Source of the DNA: Sphingobium xanthum
GTDB lineage: Bacteria; Pseudomonadota; Alphaproteobacteria; Sphingomonadales; Sphingomonadaceae
NCBI RefSeq assembly: GCF_019737615.1
Contig: NZ_JAHKKS010000008.1
Coordinates: 154,901 to 218,900, forward strand
DNA: 64,000 bases
Reading direction: 5' to 3'
Shown here: positions 26,382 to 35,026 of the stretch, piece after piece
Position numbering within the stretch: position 1 is the first letter of the stretch
Layout: every line of letters begins with the position of its first letter
Notes under the pieces: generated by a model
The model's database searches: none
The model's input: the letters and a program-made list of their open reading frames with translations, nothing else
What the model was told of the DNA's origin: nothing
Made by a program: the position numbers and the translations under genes

Positions 26382-27017
26382 ATGAACAAAGCCGGCAAAA
26401 ATTCTCTTTTCCTTTCCGTGGCTCTGGCGCTCGCGGCCTGCCAGGGCGGATCGCCCGGCAACAATGCCGAGGTCGCCCAGGAAGGGAACCTCATCGGCGC
26501 GAGCATCGGCGGCGATTTCACCCTGACCGACCAGGACGGCAAGAGCGTCCGCTGGGCCGATTTCGCCGGCAAGTATCGCATCGTCTATTTCGGCTACACT
26601 TATTGCCCGGACGTCTGCCCGCTCGATCTGCGCGACATCATGGCCGGCTACCGGATGCTGGAGAAGGACGATCCGGCCAAGGCCGCGAAGATCCAGCCGA
26701 TCATGATCACCGTCGATCCGGAGCGCGACACGCCGCAAGTGCTCAAGGCCTATGTCTCGGCTTTCCACAAGAAGCTGATCGGCCTCACCGGCACGCCCGA
26801 GCAGATCGAAGCCGTGAAGAAGGCCTTCGTGGTCGTCTCCAGCAAGGAAGGGGACGAAAAGGCGACGCAGGACTATCTCGTCAATCATTCGCGTACGCCG
26901 TTCCTGTTCGATCCCGACGGCAAGCCGATCGCGCTGGTCCCGATCGGCGCCGCGAGCGCCGAGGAAGCCGCCTCCGCCAAGGCCGTGCGCGATTTCCTCG
27001 TCCAGTTCGTGCGATGA
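26382..27017 (+). CDS. SCO1/SenC family lipoprotein
   Basis: A 211-residue thioredoxin-fold copper protein used in assembling the CuA centre of cytochrome oxidase. The N-terminus has a lipobox (ALAAC, Cys20). The copper/redox motif is YTYCPDVCPLD, and the distal histidine lies in YLVNHSRTPFLFD. IMITVDPERDTPQVLKAYV is the usual central stretch. An ATG at 26367 is an alternative start. Its stop overlaps the next gene (ATGA). Confidence 0.93.
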   Translation: MNKAGKNSLFLSVALALAACQGGSPGNNAEVAQEGNLIGASIGGDFTLTDQDGKSVRWADFAGKYRIVYFGYTYCPDVCPLDLRDIMAGYRMLEKDDPAKAAKIQPIMITVDPERDTPQVLKAYVSAFHKKLIGLTGTPEQIEAVKKAFVVVSSKEGDEKATQDYLVNHSRTPFLFDPDGKPIALVPIGAASAEEAASAKAVRDFLVQFVR

Positions 27018-27439
27018 ACTTCTGGGAAGAGCCCCTAGAGACGCTCGACCGCGCGCAATGGGAGGCTCTGTGCGACGGCTGCGGCAAATGCTGCCTGCAC
27101 AAGGTCGAGGATTTCGACACCGGCCGCATTTATCCGACCAACGTCGCCTGCCGCCTGCTCGATACCCAGACCGCGCGCTGCTCCAATTATCGCCATCGCC
27201 GCGCGTTCGTGCCCGATTGCCTGCGCCTGACCCCGGCCAAGCTGGACGGCATCAACTGGCTGCCGGAAAGCTGCGCCTATGTCCGTCGCGCGCGGGGCAA
27301 GCCGCTGCCGGAGTGGCACTATCTCGTTTGCGGCGACCGCGAGGCGATCCACCGTGCGGGGCAGAGCGTGCGCGGCCGCGTCATTTCCGAAGCGCTCGCC
27401 GGCGATCTGGAGGACCATATTGTCGAGCAGCCGCTCTGA
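27014..27439 (+). CDS. YkgJ/YcgN family cysteine-cluster protein
   Basis: A 141-residue protein with conserved cysteines in CDGCGKCCLHK, CRLLDTQTARCSNY, PDCLRL and ESCAYV, the UPF0260 pattern thought to bind a metal or iron-sulfur cluster. The biochemical role is unknown. It begins within the SCO1 stop codon and its end overlaps the start of the metallopeptidase gene, so the three form a tight operon. Confidence 0.92.
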   Translation: MNFWEEPLETLDRAQWEALCDGCGKCCLHKVEDFDTGRIYPTNVACRLLDTQTARCSNYRHRRAFVPDCLRLTPAKLDGINWLPESCAYVRRARGKPLPEWHYLVCGDREAIHRAGQSVRGRVISEALAGDLEDHIVEQPL

Positions 27440-28133
27440 GCATCCGCTCGCGCTGGCCGATGGCGCGGTCATTCCCCTGATCATCCTGCGGCACGCCCGC
27501 TCGCGCCGCATGAAACTGCGCTTCGACGGGCTCGCTGATCGCGCGCTGCTGACCATTCCCGCCCGGACGCCGATCCGCTCGGCGCTTGCCTGGGCGCAGG
27601 AGCAGCAGGGCTGGGTGGCCCAGCAGCGTGGCCGCGCGGGCGGCGCCGTCCAGCTCGCCGCCGGTGCGCAGGTGCCGGTTGAGGGCGAGATGCTGCGCAT
27701 CGTGGCGACCGGCCTCCCCGGCCGACAAATCCGCTGCGAGGCAGGCAGCCTGCTTGTCGGCGGCCCGGCCGATCTTGCCGGCATGCGGACGCTGCGCTGG
27801 CTCAAGGCGCGGGCCAGGACAACGCTCGAACAGGAGACGCGAGCGCTCGCAACCCGGCATGGGCTACCACTCGGTCGCGTGTCGATCGGCGATCCGCGCG
27901 CGCGCTGGGGCAGTTGCTCGGCGCGCGGCGACATTCGCTACAGCTGGCGGCTCATCCTCGCGCCGCCGCATGTCCGCATCGCCACCGTCGCGCACGAAGT
28001 CGCGCATTTGAAGCATATGCATCACGGCCCGGATTTCCACGCGCTCGTGCGTGCCATTTCGCCGGCCGATCCGGACGTCGCGCGCGCCTGGCTCCGCCGC
28101 GAAGGCGCGGGGCTGCATCGCTACACAGTCTGA
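27420..28133 (+). CDS. YgjP/SprT-like M48-type metallopeptidase (DUF45)
   Basis: A 237-residue protein with the zinc motif HEVAHLKHMHHGPDFH near its C-terminus and the DUF45 block GSCSARGDIRYSWRLILAPP. Relatives are annotated as zinc metallopeptidases or UTP pyrophosphatases; activity here is unproven. No ATG fits the beginning: I chose TTG at 27420 because GGAGGA lies 6-11 bases upstream and the frame then overlaps the preceding gene by 20 bases. An internal ATG (RRMKLRFDG) would remove a conserved-looking segment. Confidence 0.8.
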   Translation: MSSSRSEHPLALADGAVIPLIILRHARSRRMKLRFDGLADRALLTIPARTPIRSALAWAQEQQGWVAQQRGRAGGAVQLAAGAQVPVEGEMLRIVATGLPGRQIRCEAGSLLVGGPADLAGMRTLRWLKARARTTLEQETRALATRHGLPLGRVSIGDPRARWGSCSARGDIRYSWRLILAPPHVRIATVAHEVAHLKHMHHGPDFHALVRAISPADPDVARAWLRREGAGLHRYTV

Positions 28134-28140
28134 GTGACGC

Positions 28141-30210
28141 TCAGGGCTGCGACGGCGTCGGCCGCGGGCTGGGGCTTGGGCGCGCCGGTTGCTGGCGCGG
28201 ATTGCGGCCCAGCACATCGTCGATCCAGCGCTGATCGATCCGCTGCGGGGCGGTCGCGGATGGCACGCCATCGCCTTCGTCCCCGCCGGAGCGATCCTCC
28301 TCCTGGCCCGCCGAAGGCAGCGGCATGCCATCCTCATCGACCATCATGCCATTGTCCGGCTGGCCATAGGCTTCCTCGTCCGGCTCCAGCTGCCACTCGG
28401 GCAAGGTGACCTCGGTCTCGAACTTCTCGACCGGCCGGTTCGCCGTCGCGACCTTCATATAGGCCGCGAAGGCCCGCGCCGGTGCGCGGCCGCCGGCAAG
28501 ACCCGGTATGGCGCGGTTGTCGTCACGCCCCATCCACACGCCCGTGGTGAGGCCGCTCGAGAAACCGATGAACCAGCCATCCTTGTTGCTGGTGGTGGTG
28601 CCGGTCTTGCCCGCGACCGGTCGGCCGATCTGCGCGGCGCGGCCAGTGCCGGTGTTGACCGCGGTCTGCATGAGGTCCGTCATGCCGGCCGCGACCCACG
28701 GAGCGACTAGCACGCGGCTGGTGTCGTCCTTGTGCTCGTAAAGCACTTCGCCATCGGCCGTCGCGACCTTGAGAATGCCATAGGGCTTCACGGCAACGCC
28801 CTTGCGCGCCACGCTGGCGAACGCCTGAGTCATGGCGATCACATGCACCTCGGACGTGCCGAGCACCATGGAGGGATGCGTGTTGATCGTCGTCGAGATG
28901 CCGAAGCGCCGCGCCATGTCGGCAACCGAGGCAAAGCCCACTTCCATGCCGAGCTTCGCGGCGATCGTGTTGATCGAGTATGCAAAGGCCGTCCGCACGT
29001 CGATCTCGCCGACATTCTTGCGATTGTCGTTGCGCGGGCTCCAGCCGTTGATCGTGACCGGACTGTCGTTGACCGCCGTTTCGGGCGTGTAGCCGGATTC
29101 GAGCGCGGTGAGATAGACGAACAGCTTGAAGGACGAACCGGGCTGGCGCTCCGCCGTCGTCGCGCGGTTATAGTTGGAACTGATATAGTCCAGCCCGCCG
29201 ACCATCGCACGCACCGCGCCATCGCGATCGAGGCTCACCAGCGCACCCTGCGCGCCGCCCGGCACATTGCCCTGGATAGCCGCGACGGCCGCGCGCTGCA
29301 GCCGCAGGTCGATCGTCGTGTAGACGTCGATCGGCTGCTCCTGCTCATCGACCAGAGTGTCGAGCTGCGGCAGCACCCAGTCGGTGAAGTAGCGCACAGA
29401 ATCCTGCGCCTTTTCCGGGGCCATCTTGACGCTGTCGAGATCGACGGCGGCGCGCTCGGCCGCCGTGATGTCGCCATTGGCCCGCATAACGTCGAGCACG
29501 ACGCCGGCGCGTCCGGCAGCGGCTTCGGCGTCGGCTGTCGGCGAATAGGCCGAAGGTGCCTTCACCAGACCGGCGATCACCGCCGCTTCGGCAAGGCTGA
29601 GACTGGTCGCCGGATGATCGAAGAACTTCCGGCTCGCCGCATCCACGCCATAGGCGCCGCCGCCGAAATAGACCTTGTTGAGATAGAGCTCGAGAATCTG
29701 GCGCTTGGAGAATTTGCGCTCCAGCGCCAGCGCGAGGATCATTTCGCGCAGCTTGCGACCCGCAGAATAGCTGTTGTTGAGGAAGATATTGCGTGCGAGC
29801 TGCTGGGTGATCGTCGATGCGCCCTGGAGGCGGCGGCCTTCGCCGCGCCTTATGTAGCCCATATAGACGGCGCGGGACATGCCGATCGGGTCGATCCCCG
29901 GATGCATGTAGAAGCGCTTGTCCTCGACCGAGACCAGGGCGCGGGTCATGATCTCGGGAATCTGATCATAGCTCAGCCAGCGGCCATAGCTCGGCCCGAG
30001 CGACACGATGACGGTGCCGTCCGCGGCGTGGACGCGGATCATCTGCCCGTTGGGCGAGCTCTTCATCGATTCGAAGCTGGGGAGCGACTGCATGGCGATC
30101 ACGACCGCGATGGCGAGCGCAATGAAGCCGCCGATGCCGAGCGCCAGTCCAATCTTGATGAGCCGTATCGTCCAGAGTTTCACGCGACTCATCGTCTGTG
30201 CCTTGGCCAT
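28141..30210 (-). CDS. Class A penicillin-binding protein (PBP1A type)
   Basis: A 689-residue bifunctional peptidoglycan synthase. A membrane anchor lies at about residues 15-37. The glycosyltransferase (GT51) domain shows SVEDKRFYMHPGID and ASTITQQLARN. The transpeptidase has the nucleophile in GSSFKLF (SxxK), YSINTIA (SxN) and GKTGTT (KTG). The tail is acidic, then proline/arginine-rich. It polymerises and cross-links glycan strands in the periplasm. It is convergent with the metallopeptidase gene, 7 bases apart. Confidence 0.95.
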   Translation of the reverse strand: MAKAQTMSRVKLWTIRLIKIGLALGIGGFIALAIAVVIAMQSLPSFESMKSSPNGQMIRVHAADGTVIVSLGPSYGRWLSYDQIPEIMTRALVSVEDKRFYMHPGIDPIGMSRAVYMGYIRRGEGRRLQGASTITQQLARNIFLNNSYSAGRKLREMILALALERKFSKRQILELYLNKVYFGGGAYGVDAASRKFFDHPATSLSLAEAAVIAGLVKAPSAYSPTADAEAAAGRAGVVLDVMRANGDITAAERAAVDLDSVKMAPEKAQDSVRYFTDWVLPQLDTLVDEQEQPIDVYTTIDLRLQRAAVAAIQGNVPGGAQGALVSLDRDGAVRAMVGGLDYISSNYNRATTAERQPGSSFKLFVYLTALESGYTPETAVNDSPVTINGWSPRNDNRKNVGEIDVRTAFAYSINTIAAKLGMEVGFASVADMARRFGISTTINTHPSMVLGTSEVHVIAMTQAFASVARKGVAVKPYGILKVATADGEVLYEHKDDTSRVLVAPWVAAGMTDLMQTAVNTGTGRAAQIGRPVAGKTGTTTSNKDGWFIGFSSGLTTGVWMGRDDNRAIPGLAGGRAPARAFAAYMKVATANRPVEKFETEVTLPEWQLEPDEEAYGQPDNGMMVDEDGMPLPSAGQEEDRSGGDEGDGVPSATAPQRIDQRWIDDVLGRNPRQQPARPSPSPRPTPSQP

Positions 30211-30297
30211 GCCTCGCCCTGCTTCGCGTTCATCTCGCGCATGACGTACAAGCGCCTGCCGCCTTTACAAGCGCTGAATGGGGGCAAGGCCTGAGAG

Positions 30298-30696
30298 TCA
30301 GTCCTGGCCGGACTCGAAGTCGAGCGAGGCGCTGTTCATGCAATAGCGAAGGCCCGTCGGCCCCGGCCCATCGGGGAAGACATGGCCGAGATGCCCCTCG
30401 CAGCGTGCGCAGCGTATCTCGACGCGCCGCATGCCGTGCGTCGTGTCCATGATTTCCTCCACGACACCGTCCTCGACGGGCGCGGTGAAGCTCGGCCAGC
30501 CGGAGCCGCTGTCATATTTGTGGCCGCTGTCGAACAACGGCAGGCCGCAGCCGGCGCAGTGATAAATACCCTGCGCCTTGTTGGCATTATACTCGCCGGT
30601 AAAGGCGCGCTCGGTGCCATGCTCGCGCAGCACATGATATTGCTGCGGCGTCAGGCGTTCGCGCCATTCGGCGTCGGAAAGATTGAGCTTGTCCAT
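30298..30696 (-). CDS. msrB: Peptide methionine-(R)-S-oxide reductase
   Basis: A 132-residue MsrB that repairs methionine-R-sulfoxide. Zinc cysteines are in HCAGCG and [12 protein letters not shown]; the catalytic cysteine is in [19 protein letters not shown] is the usual substrate-binding segment. The ATG at 30696 begins the typical [15 protein letters not shown] start; the longer frame is not needed. Cytosolic, no signal peptide. Confidence 0.96.
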   Translation of the reverse strand: MDKLNLSDAEWRERLTPQQYHVLREHGTERAFTGEYNANKAQGIYHCAGCGLPLFDSGHKYDSGSGWPSFTAPVEDGVVEEIMDTTHGMRRVEIRCARCEGHLGHVFPDGPGPTGLRYCMNSASLDFESGQD

Positions 30697-30747
30697 GGCT
30701 GCGAATATCGGGTGCGGGCGAGGCAGCGTCAATGGGAGGACAGGTGT

Positions 30748-31146
30748 TCAGCCCGGTCGCTCGTCGAAATAGCCGACATCGGGCTCGTCCCGGTCCCAAT
30801 CGGCTCTGGACGCGCAGAAGATGTGCGTGCGGATGCCCTTGCCGAGCGGCTCATCGAGCGTGCCGGCCGTCACATAAATATTCTTCTCGTCCGTTTCGGC
30901 AGGCAGCGGCGTGCCGCAGGTCTTGCAGCGCGTCATCGTGTAGCTCTCGCGCAGCTCATAGGTGACGCCATGATCCTCGCCGCGCAGCCAGCGGAACCGC
31001 TCCCTCGGCACGATCAGGATCGCGATGCCGCCCGCGCCGGTCGCCTTGCGGCAGAGCGAACAATGGCAGATCCATACACCGCCGATCTCGCCCTCGATCT
31101 CATAGGCTCTGGCGCCGCACAGGCAGCTTCCCGTTCGAACTGTCAT
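30748..31146 (-). CDS. GFA family zinc protein (second copy)
   Basis: A 132-residue GFA-fold protein, not closely similar to the one at 23905. Zinc cysteines are in GSCLCGARAYE, CHCSLCRKATGA and TRCKTCGTPL. IAILIVPRERFRWLRGED is the usual strand pair. Substrate unknown. The ATG at 31146 is preferred over 31164. It follows msrB's start by 51 bases on the same strand and may share its transcript. Confidence 0.88.
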   Translation of the reverse strand: MTVRTGSCLCGARAYEIEGEIGGVWICHCSLCRKATGAGGIAILIVPRERFRWLRGEDHGVTYELRESYTMTRCKTCGTPLPAETDEKNIYVTAGTLDEPLGKGIRTHIFCASRADWDRDEPDVGYFDERPG

Positions 31147-31235
31147 CGCGGCTCCTCGCTGCACTGGGTCGCAGCATCGGCGCTGTGCGCGGCCGCGTCA
31201 ATCTGGCAGGGTGGACGCTGGCGGACGGTGGATCG

Positions 31236-31279
31236 TTGACATGCGCTTCTAAAGTTGTAATTCTCAATAATTATTGAGA
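31236..31279 (+). promoter_or_regulatory. Promoter with 18-bp palindromic operator for the DUF6152 operon
   Basis: TTGACA (31236-31241), 16 bases, TAATTC (31258-31263) form a plausible sigma-70-type promoter. Overlapping the -10 end and the expected start point is the perfect palindrome TCTCAATAATTATTGAGA (31262-31279), far more AT-rich than its surroundings. This arrangement is typical of a repressor operator. The start codon of the first gene is 48 bases downstream. The regulator is not identifiable here. Confidence 0.6.
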
Positions 31280-31327
31280 GCAACGATTGAGCACGGAATG
31301 AAGGTGTACAAGAGAGGAAAATCGAAA

Positions 31328-31723
31328 ATGGCCCGACCATCGTTTGCGGCGGCCTGCCTGATTGCCATGCTTGGTGGCCAGATGGCGCAGGCGCATCACA
31401 GCTTCGCCGTGTTCTTCGACTCCGACCGGATGGTGAAGCTCAAGGGCACCGTGACGGCCTTCCACTTCACCAACCCGCACGGCATCATCGCCTTCGACGT
31501 GACCGGCGCGGACGGCAAGGTGCAGAAATGGCGCGCCGAGACCAACGCGCCGGTGATCCTGATGCGCCGCGGCTGGACGCGGGCGAGCATCAAGCCGGGC
31601 GACGTCATCACGATCGACGGATGGGCGGCGCGCGATGGCAAGCCCTATCTGCGGTTGAGGCAAGCGCATGATGCCACCGGCAAGATGATCGGTCAGGCGC
31701 CGTTCGGTCAGTCGGACGGCTGA
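31328..31723 (+). CDS. DUF6152 family exported protein
   Basis: A 131-residue protein with a signal peptide ending near MAQAHH and the DUF6152 hallmark HHSFAVFFDSDRMVKLKGTV directly after it, then FHFTNPHGIIAFDV and PGDVITIDGWAARDG. The mature N-terminal histidine pair would be suited to metal binding, but this is inference. GAGGAA lies 8-13 bases before the ATG at 31328; an upstream ATG at 31298 lacks such a site. The stop overlaps the next start (TGATG). Confidence 0.85.
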   Translation: MARPSFAAACLIAMLGGQMAQAHHSFAVFFDSDRMVKLKGTVTAFHFTNPHGIIAFDVTGADGKVQKWRAETNAPVILMRRGWTRASIKPGDVITIDGWAARDGKPYLRLRQAHDATGKMIGQAPFGQSDG

Positions 31724-32493
31724 TGCGGATGCCCGCCCGCCTTCTCCCGGCGCTCCTGGCGCTTGCCCTGCCGGCATCGGCCATCGCGCAGGAGCATCCC
31801 GATCTTTCGGGCTTCTGGATGCTGTCCATGCCGCTGCCCGCCAATGATAGCGCGTTGATCGCCAAGCTGCCGCCCGATACTGCGGTGATCGACGATACCG
31901 GCGTCGCGGAATTTCCGGTCAACGTCTATGGCGGACTCGAGCTCAAGCCTGATGCGCTGGCTGCCGCGTCGAAATGGAAACCCGCCGACGAGATGAGGCT
32001 CTCGCGGGTCTGCGCCGCCCCCTCGATCATCTATTCTATGCAGGGGCCGTTTCCGTTCGAACTGCACCAGTCGCCGCAGATGATCGTGATGAAATACGAA
32101 TATTTCGATCAGGTCCGCATCATCTTCATGGACGGCCGGGCGCATCCGCCCGCCGATGCTCCGCACAGCAAGATGGGCCATTCGGTCGGCCGATGGGACG
32201 GCAAGGAGCTGGTGATCGACACGACGCATATCGCGCCCTCCACGATCACCAACAACGGCCTGGATCACAGCGACCAGATCCACATGGTCGAGCGCTACAA
32301 GCTCTCCGATGACGGCAAGACTTTGCTCGCGACGCAATGGTTCGAGGACAAGAGCGTGCTGGAGAACAACGGCGCCCGCTTCATCGCCTGGACCAGACAG
32401 CCCGGCCAATATATCTACGGTTATGATTGCGATCCCAGCGTTGCGCTGGAGTATGAGCAAGCCGAGGCGCCGGCGGAGGCGAAACAGCCCTAA
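31723..32493 (+). CDS. Exported protein of unknown function, DUF6152 partner
   Basis: A 256-residue protein with a signal peptide (MRMPARLLPALLALALPASAIAQ). The mature part starts HPDLSGFWML and contains IIFMDGRAHP, GHSVGRWDGKELVIDTTHI and a final ERYKLSDDGKTLLATQWFED block, a pattern of repeated beta strands found in families of secreted proteins in sphingomonads and acidobacteria. No enzymatic motif is recognised. It is coupled to the DUF6152 gene by a TGATG overlap, so the two are probably one secreted module. Confidence 0.75.
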   Translation: MRMPARLLPALLALALPASAIAQEHPDLSGFWMLSMPLPANDSALIAKLPPDTAVIDDTGVAEFPVNVYGGLELKPDALAAASKWKPADEMRLSRVCAAPSIIYSMQGPFPFELHQSPQMIVMKYEYFDQVRIIFMDGRAHPPADAPHSKMGHSVGRWDGKELVIDTTHIAPSTITNNGLDHSDQIHMVERYKLSDDGKTLLATQWFEDKSVLENNGARFIAWTRQPGQYIYGYDCDPSVALEYEQAEAPAEAKQP

Positions 32494-32768
32494 GCGCCAT
32501 CGGGCGGCCGGTCATAAAAGTCGACCTGCATTGTCATGTGGCCGAGCGGCGTCACGAAATGCGGTTGTTCGGGCTGTACGATGCCCGGATGATCGGCGTC
32601 CAGGATGACGTCGGAGGCCGGATCGAGATAGGACAGGCGCACTTGCCCCGCGGTGACGCGGATGATGCCCCACACGCCCGCCTTTGTCGAATGGCGGGCG
32701 CGCAGGGCAGCGGGTAGCGTCTCTTCGTCGAACATGGGTGTCGAACGATAGGGGCGCACGGCGCTCAT
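32490..32768 (-). CDS. DUF1971 protein (YeaR-like)
   Basis: A 92-residue single-domain cupin-like protein with PYRSTPMFDEETLPAALRAR, GVWGIIRVTAGQVRLSYLD and the histidine-rich PHFVTPLGHMTMQVDFY. E. coli YeaR belongs to the same family and its operon is induced by nitrate and nitric oxide. The ATG at 32768 is one base after the AOX stop codon (TGAGATG), so it is the last gene of the haemoglobin-AOX operon. It overlaps the convergent upstream gene end by 4 bases. Confidence 0.85.
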   Translation of the reverse strand: MSAVRPYRSTPMFDEETLPAALRARHSTKAGVWGIIRVTAGQVRLSYLDPASDVILDADHPGIVQPEQPHFVTPLGHMTMQVDFYDRPPDGA

Positions 32769-32769
32769 C

Positions 32770-33456
32770 TCAGGCCGCCATCCGGATGTCGTCGGCATGC
32801 GCCGGATAGGGCGCCGCTGTGACGGCAGGAGCAAGGCCGGCCAGCTCGCTGGCAAAGCCATGATTGATGTCGCGATGATGAGCCTCGTCCGCCCGAACGA
32901 CCAGCACGACATCGCGCAAGGTCGCGTCATCGGCCAGCTTCCAATAGTGGCGGGCAATGGCGGGTGCCGGCACATTGGCGCTGCGGCCCTCGTCGATCTC
33001 GGCGAGGTAGAGCGTGTAGCTGATCACCGCTTCCTCCTCGAAATAGCCGACGACGCGGTGCGCGGTGCGCGCGCTCACGAGATAGAGCGCGAAGAACGCC
33101 AGATAGAAGACCCACTGCACGGCGAGGATGACGAAGCGCTCGAACAGGGTCGGCTTGGCGATCTCGATGAAGGTCATGAGATGCATGCGCTCATTCTCCG
33201 CTTCCTCCATGAGCGTGCGGATCCAGCCCTTGTCGTCGCACATGCGGCGCAGGCACTTGAGGTGATTGATCGTGGCGCCGACCATGCCCGGCACGGCCGC
33301 CACCGTCTCCAGCACGATGGCGCGGTGCCCGTAGCGCTTGGCGAAGAAGGTATCGGCCGACCAGCGCAACATCTTGGTGAAGCCGAGCGCTATGCGATCG
33401 GCAAGGTCATGGGGTTTGTGATAGACGTTGAGGTCCACGAGCGGAATGTCAGTCAT
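32770..33456 (-). CDS. aox: Alternative oxidase
   Basis: A 228-residue di-iron ubiquinol oxidase that passes electrons from quinol to oxygen without pumping protons and resists cyanide and nitric oxide. All four iron-ligand motifs are visible: [10 protein letters not shown] (Glu50), NERMHL (Glu89, His92), FEEEAV (Glu140/141) and RADEAHHRD (Glu191, His194). A hydrophobic helix at about 105-128 would attach it to the inner membrane. It lacks the plant transit peptide. GGAG lies 10-13 bases before the ATG. AOX is uncommon in bacteria and known from Novosphingobium. Confidence 0.96.
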   Translation of the reverse strand: MTDIPLVDLNVYHKPHDLADRIALGFTKMLRWSADTFFAKRYGHRAIVLETVAAVPGMVGATINHLKCLRRMCDDKGWIRTLMEEAENERMHLMTFIEIAKPTLFERFVILAVQWVFYLAFFALYLVSARTAHRVVGYFEEEAVISYTLYLAEIDEGRSANVPAPAIARHYWKLADDATLRDVVLVVRADEAHHRDINHGFASELAGLAPAVTAAPYPAHADDIRMAA

Positions 33457-33489
33457 GGCAGCTTACTCCGTAGATGATGGTCCGTCGCT

Positions 33490-33888
33490 TCAGGCGGGCC
33501 GGATGGCCGGCTGGTCGTCCAGCCGGAAAAACATGGCGAGCTGGAGGCTCTGGGCGATGCGCGCGGCGCGGTCCTGAAGTGCGGCCGCCGCTTCCGGCAC
33601 CATCAGCTCGTCTGTGGTGCGGGCCCAGAGCGCCAGCCAGCGATCGAACAGGGCAGGCGTGATGCGGCTCTTGTGCTTCATATGTGCCGGCACCGGTTGT
33701 CCCTTGTAGCGACCGCTGGTCAGCATGACGGACGACCAGAAGGCGGCCAGCTTCTCAAGATGCTCGGGCCAGTCGCCGATCGCGTCATTGAAAACGGGAC
33801 CGAGGGAAGCGTCGGCGCGCACGCGGGCGTAAAAAGCATCGACAAGCCGCGCGAGCCCATCGTCATTCAGTTGCAGCAGCCTGCTCAT
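33490..33888 (-). CDS. Group III truncated haemoglobin
   Basis: A 132-residue trHb3. Features are AFYARVRADASLGPVFND (B10 tyrosine at residue 20), a WPEHLEKLAAFWSSVM helix and YKGQPVPAHMKHKSRI, which should contain the proximal haem histidine (His69 or His72). The Campylobacter homologue Ctb is induced by nitrosative stress. It is the first gene of a three-gene minus-strand operon with AOX (33-base gap) and DUF1971. I find no clear NsrR or FNR-type operator upstream. Confidence 0.92.
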   Translation of the reverse strand: MSRLLQLNDDGLARLVDAFYARVRADASLGPVFNDAIGDWPEHLEKLAAFWSSVMLTSGRYKGQPVPAHMKHKSRITPALFDRWLALWARTTDELMVPEAAAALQDRAARIAQSLQLAMFFRLDDQPAIRPA

Positions 33889-34041
33889 CGTCCGTGTCCC
33901 AAACCCTGGTCTGTGTCGTTGGCCGGCTTTCTAGACCGGCGACCGGAGCGCAACTATTGGGAATGTTACGGATATTGTCCGTCGCCATCGGAGGAGGGGC
34001 TGGCGACGTCTTGTACCGGGAAGGGCAACTTCGACTGAAGC

Positions 34042-35019
34042 TCAGCGCCCGCGCGCGGCCAGCCTTGCAACGTTGACCAGTTCCTGCGCCAGCACCACCT
34101 CGCCGACCATGTGCGACAGGCGGCTGGTGCGCTCGGCTTCGGCCATGCGGACGATCGCCTTGTCGAGATCGTCGCCGCGCAGGTTGGTCGGCTCGTCGCC
34201 GCGGCCGCCGAAACGCTGGCCCTGGCCGTTCTGCGCCTGGGAGAGGCCGACGGCGCGCTGGAGGGTGATGCGCAGCAGGCCGGCGAGCGATCCGCCGCTC
34301 TGGCGCAGGTGCGCGATCTCATGCTCGGTGCCGCGCACATTGCCCGAGAGGACGACCATGGCCGCCTTGAAGAGCTGCTGCTCGCCGCCTTCGGCTGCCA
34401 GCGCGTCCAGCACTTCGGCGGTCGCTGCGCGCGGTTCTTCGGGCGTCGCATCCAGATAGAGCGCCAGCTTCTCGATCTCGCTCGCCAGCAGCCCGCGCTC
34501 GCCGCTGGTGATCTGGACGAGGCGGCGCGCCAGATCGCCCGGCAATTCCAGTCCCAGTTCGCGGCCCATATTGACGGCGAGCTGCTCGGCATTGCGGCCT
34601 TCCGGCGCATAGCTGATGATCGCGACCGCCGCCTTCTGTCCCTCGACATAGGTCAGCAGCTTGCTCGTCTTGCGCAGATTGCCGGCGATCATCACCACCG
34701 GATCGCCCGCCGCTGTCGCTTCCATCAGCGCCTCGACCGCGGGTAAGGATTCCTCGCCGGCCGGGTTGACGCGGATCCAGCGCTTGTCGCCGAACATGGA
34801 GATGGACGCCGCCTCGTCCGACAGGCGAGCGGGATCGCTGCGGAGGGTCGGCCCGTCGAGATCGATCCGCTCGGCGCCCTGGCCCATCGCCTTGCCGAAG
34901 CGCGCGGACAGGGCTTCGCTCCCGGCTTCATCGGGACCATAGAGCAGATAGAGCCGGATATTGGCGGCGGGCGCGTCGAGCGCCTTCAGCGCGGCGGCAT
35001 TGTCCGCGCGCAGACTCAC
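34042..35019 (-). CDS. holA: DNA polymerase III subunit delta
   Basis: The clamp-loader delta subunit, 325 residues, which opens the sliding clamp. Family segments are LYLLYGPDEAGSEAL, ASISMFGDKRWIRVNP and VQITSGERGLLASEIEKLALYL. The frame extends to 35058 but overlaps the lptE coding end; the GTG at 35019, with CAGGAA a few bases upstream and 7 bases after the lptE stop, is a more compact start. It is last in the leuS-lptE-holA cluster, an arrangement common in proteobacteria. Confidence 0.9.
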   Translation of the reverse strand: MSLRADNAAALKALDAPAANIRLYLLYGPDEAGSEALSARFGKAMGQGAERIDLDGPTLRSDPARLSDEAASISMFGDKRWIRVNPAGEESLPAVEALMEATAAGDPVVMIAGNLRKTSKLLTYVEGQKAAVAIISYAPEGRNAEQLAVNMGRELGLELPGDLARRLVQITSGERGLLASEIEKLALYLDATPEEPRAATAEVLDALAAEGGEQQLFKAAMVVLSGNVRGTEHEIAHLRQSGGSLAGLLRITLQRAVGLSQAQNGQGQRFGGRGDEPTNLRGDDLDKAIVRMAEAERTSRLSHMVGEVVLAQELVNVARLAARGR

Positions 35020-35026
35020 CGCAACG

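Noticed and set aside
28732..30294. 520-codon plus-strand frame opposite the class A PBP gene
   Set aside because: Shadow frame; the PBP motifs on the other strand are unambiguous.
33889..34041. NsrR or FNR/NnrR operator for the haemoglobin-AOX operon
   Set aside because: Looked for TTG-N8-CAA type and NsrR-like palindromes; only weak partial symmetry was seen around 33956-33980.
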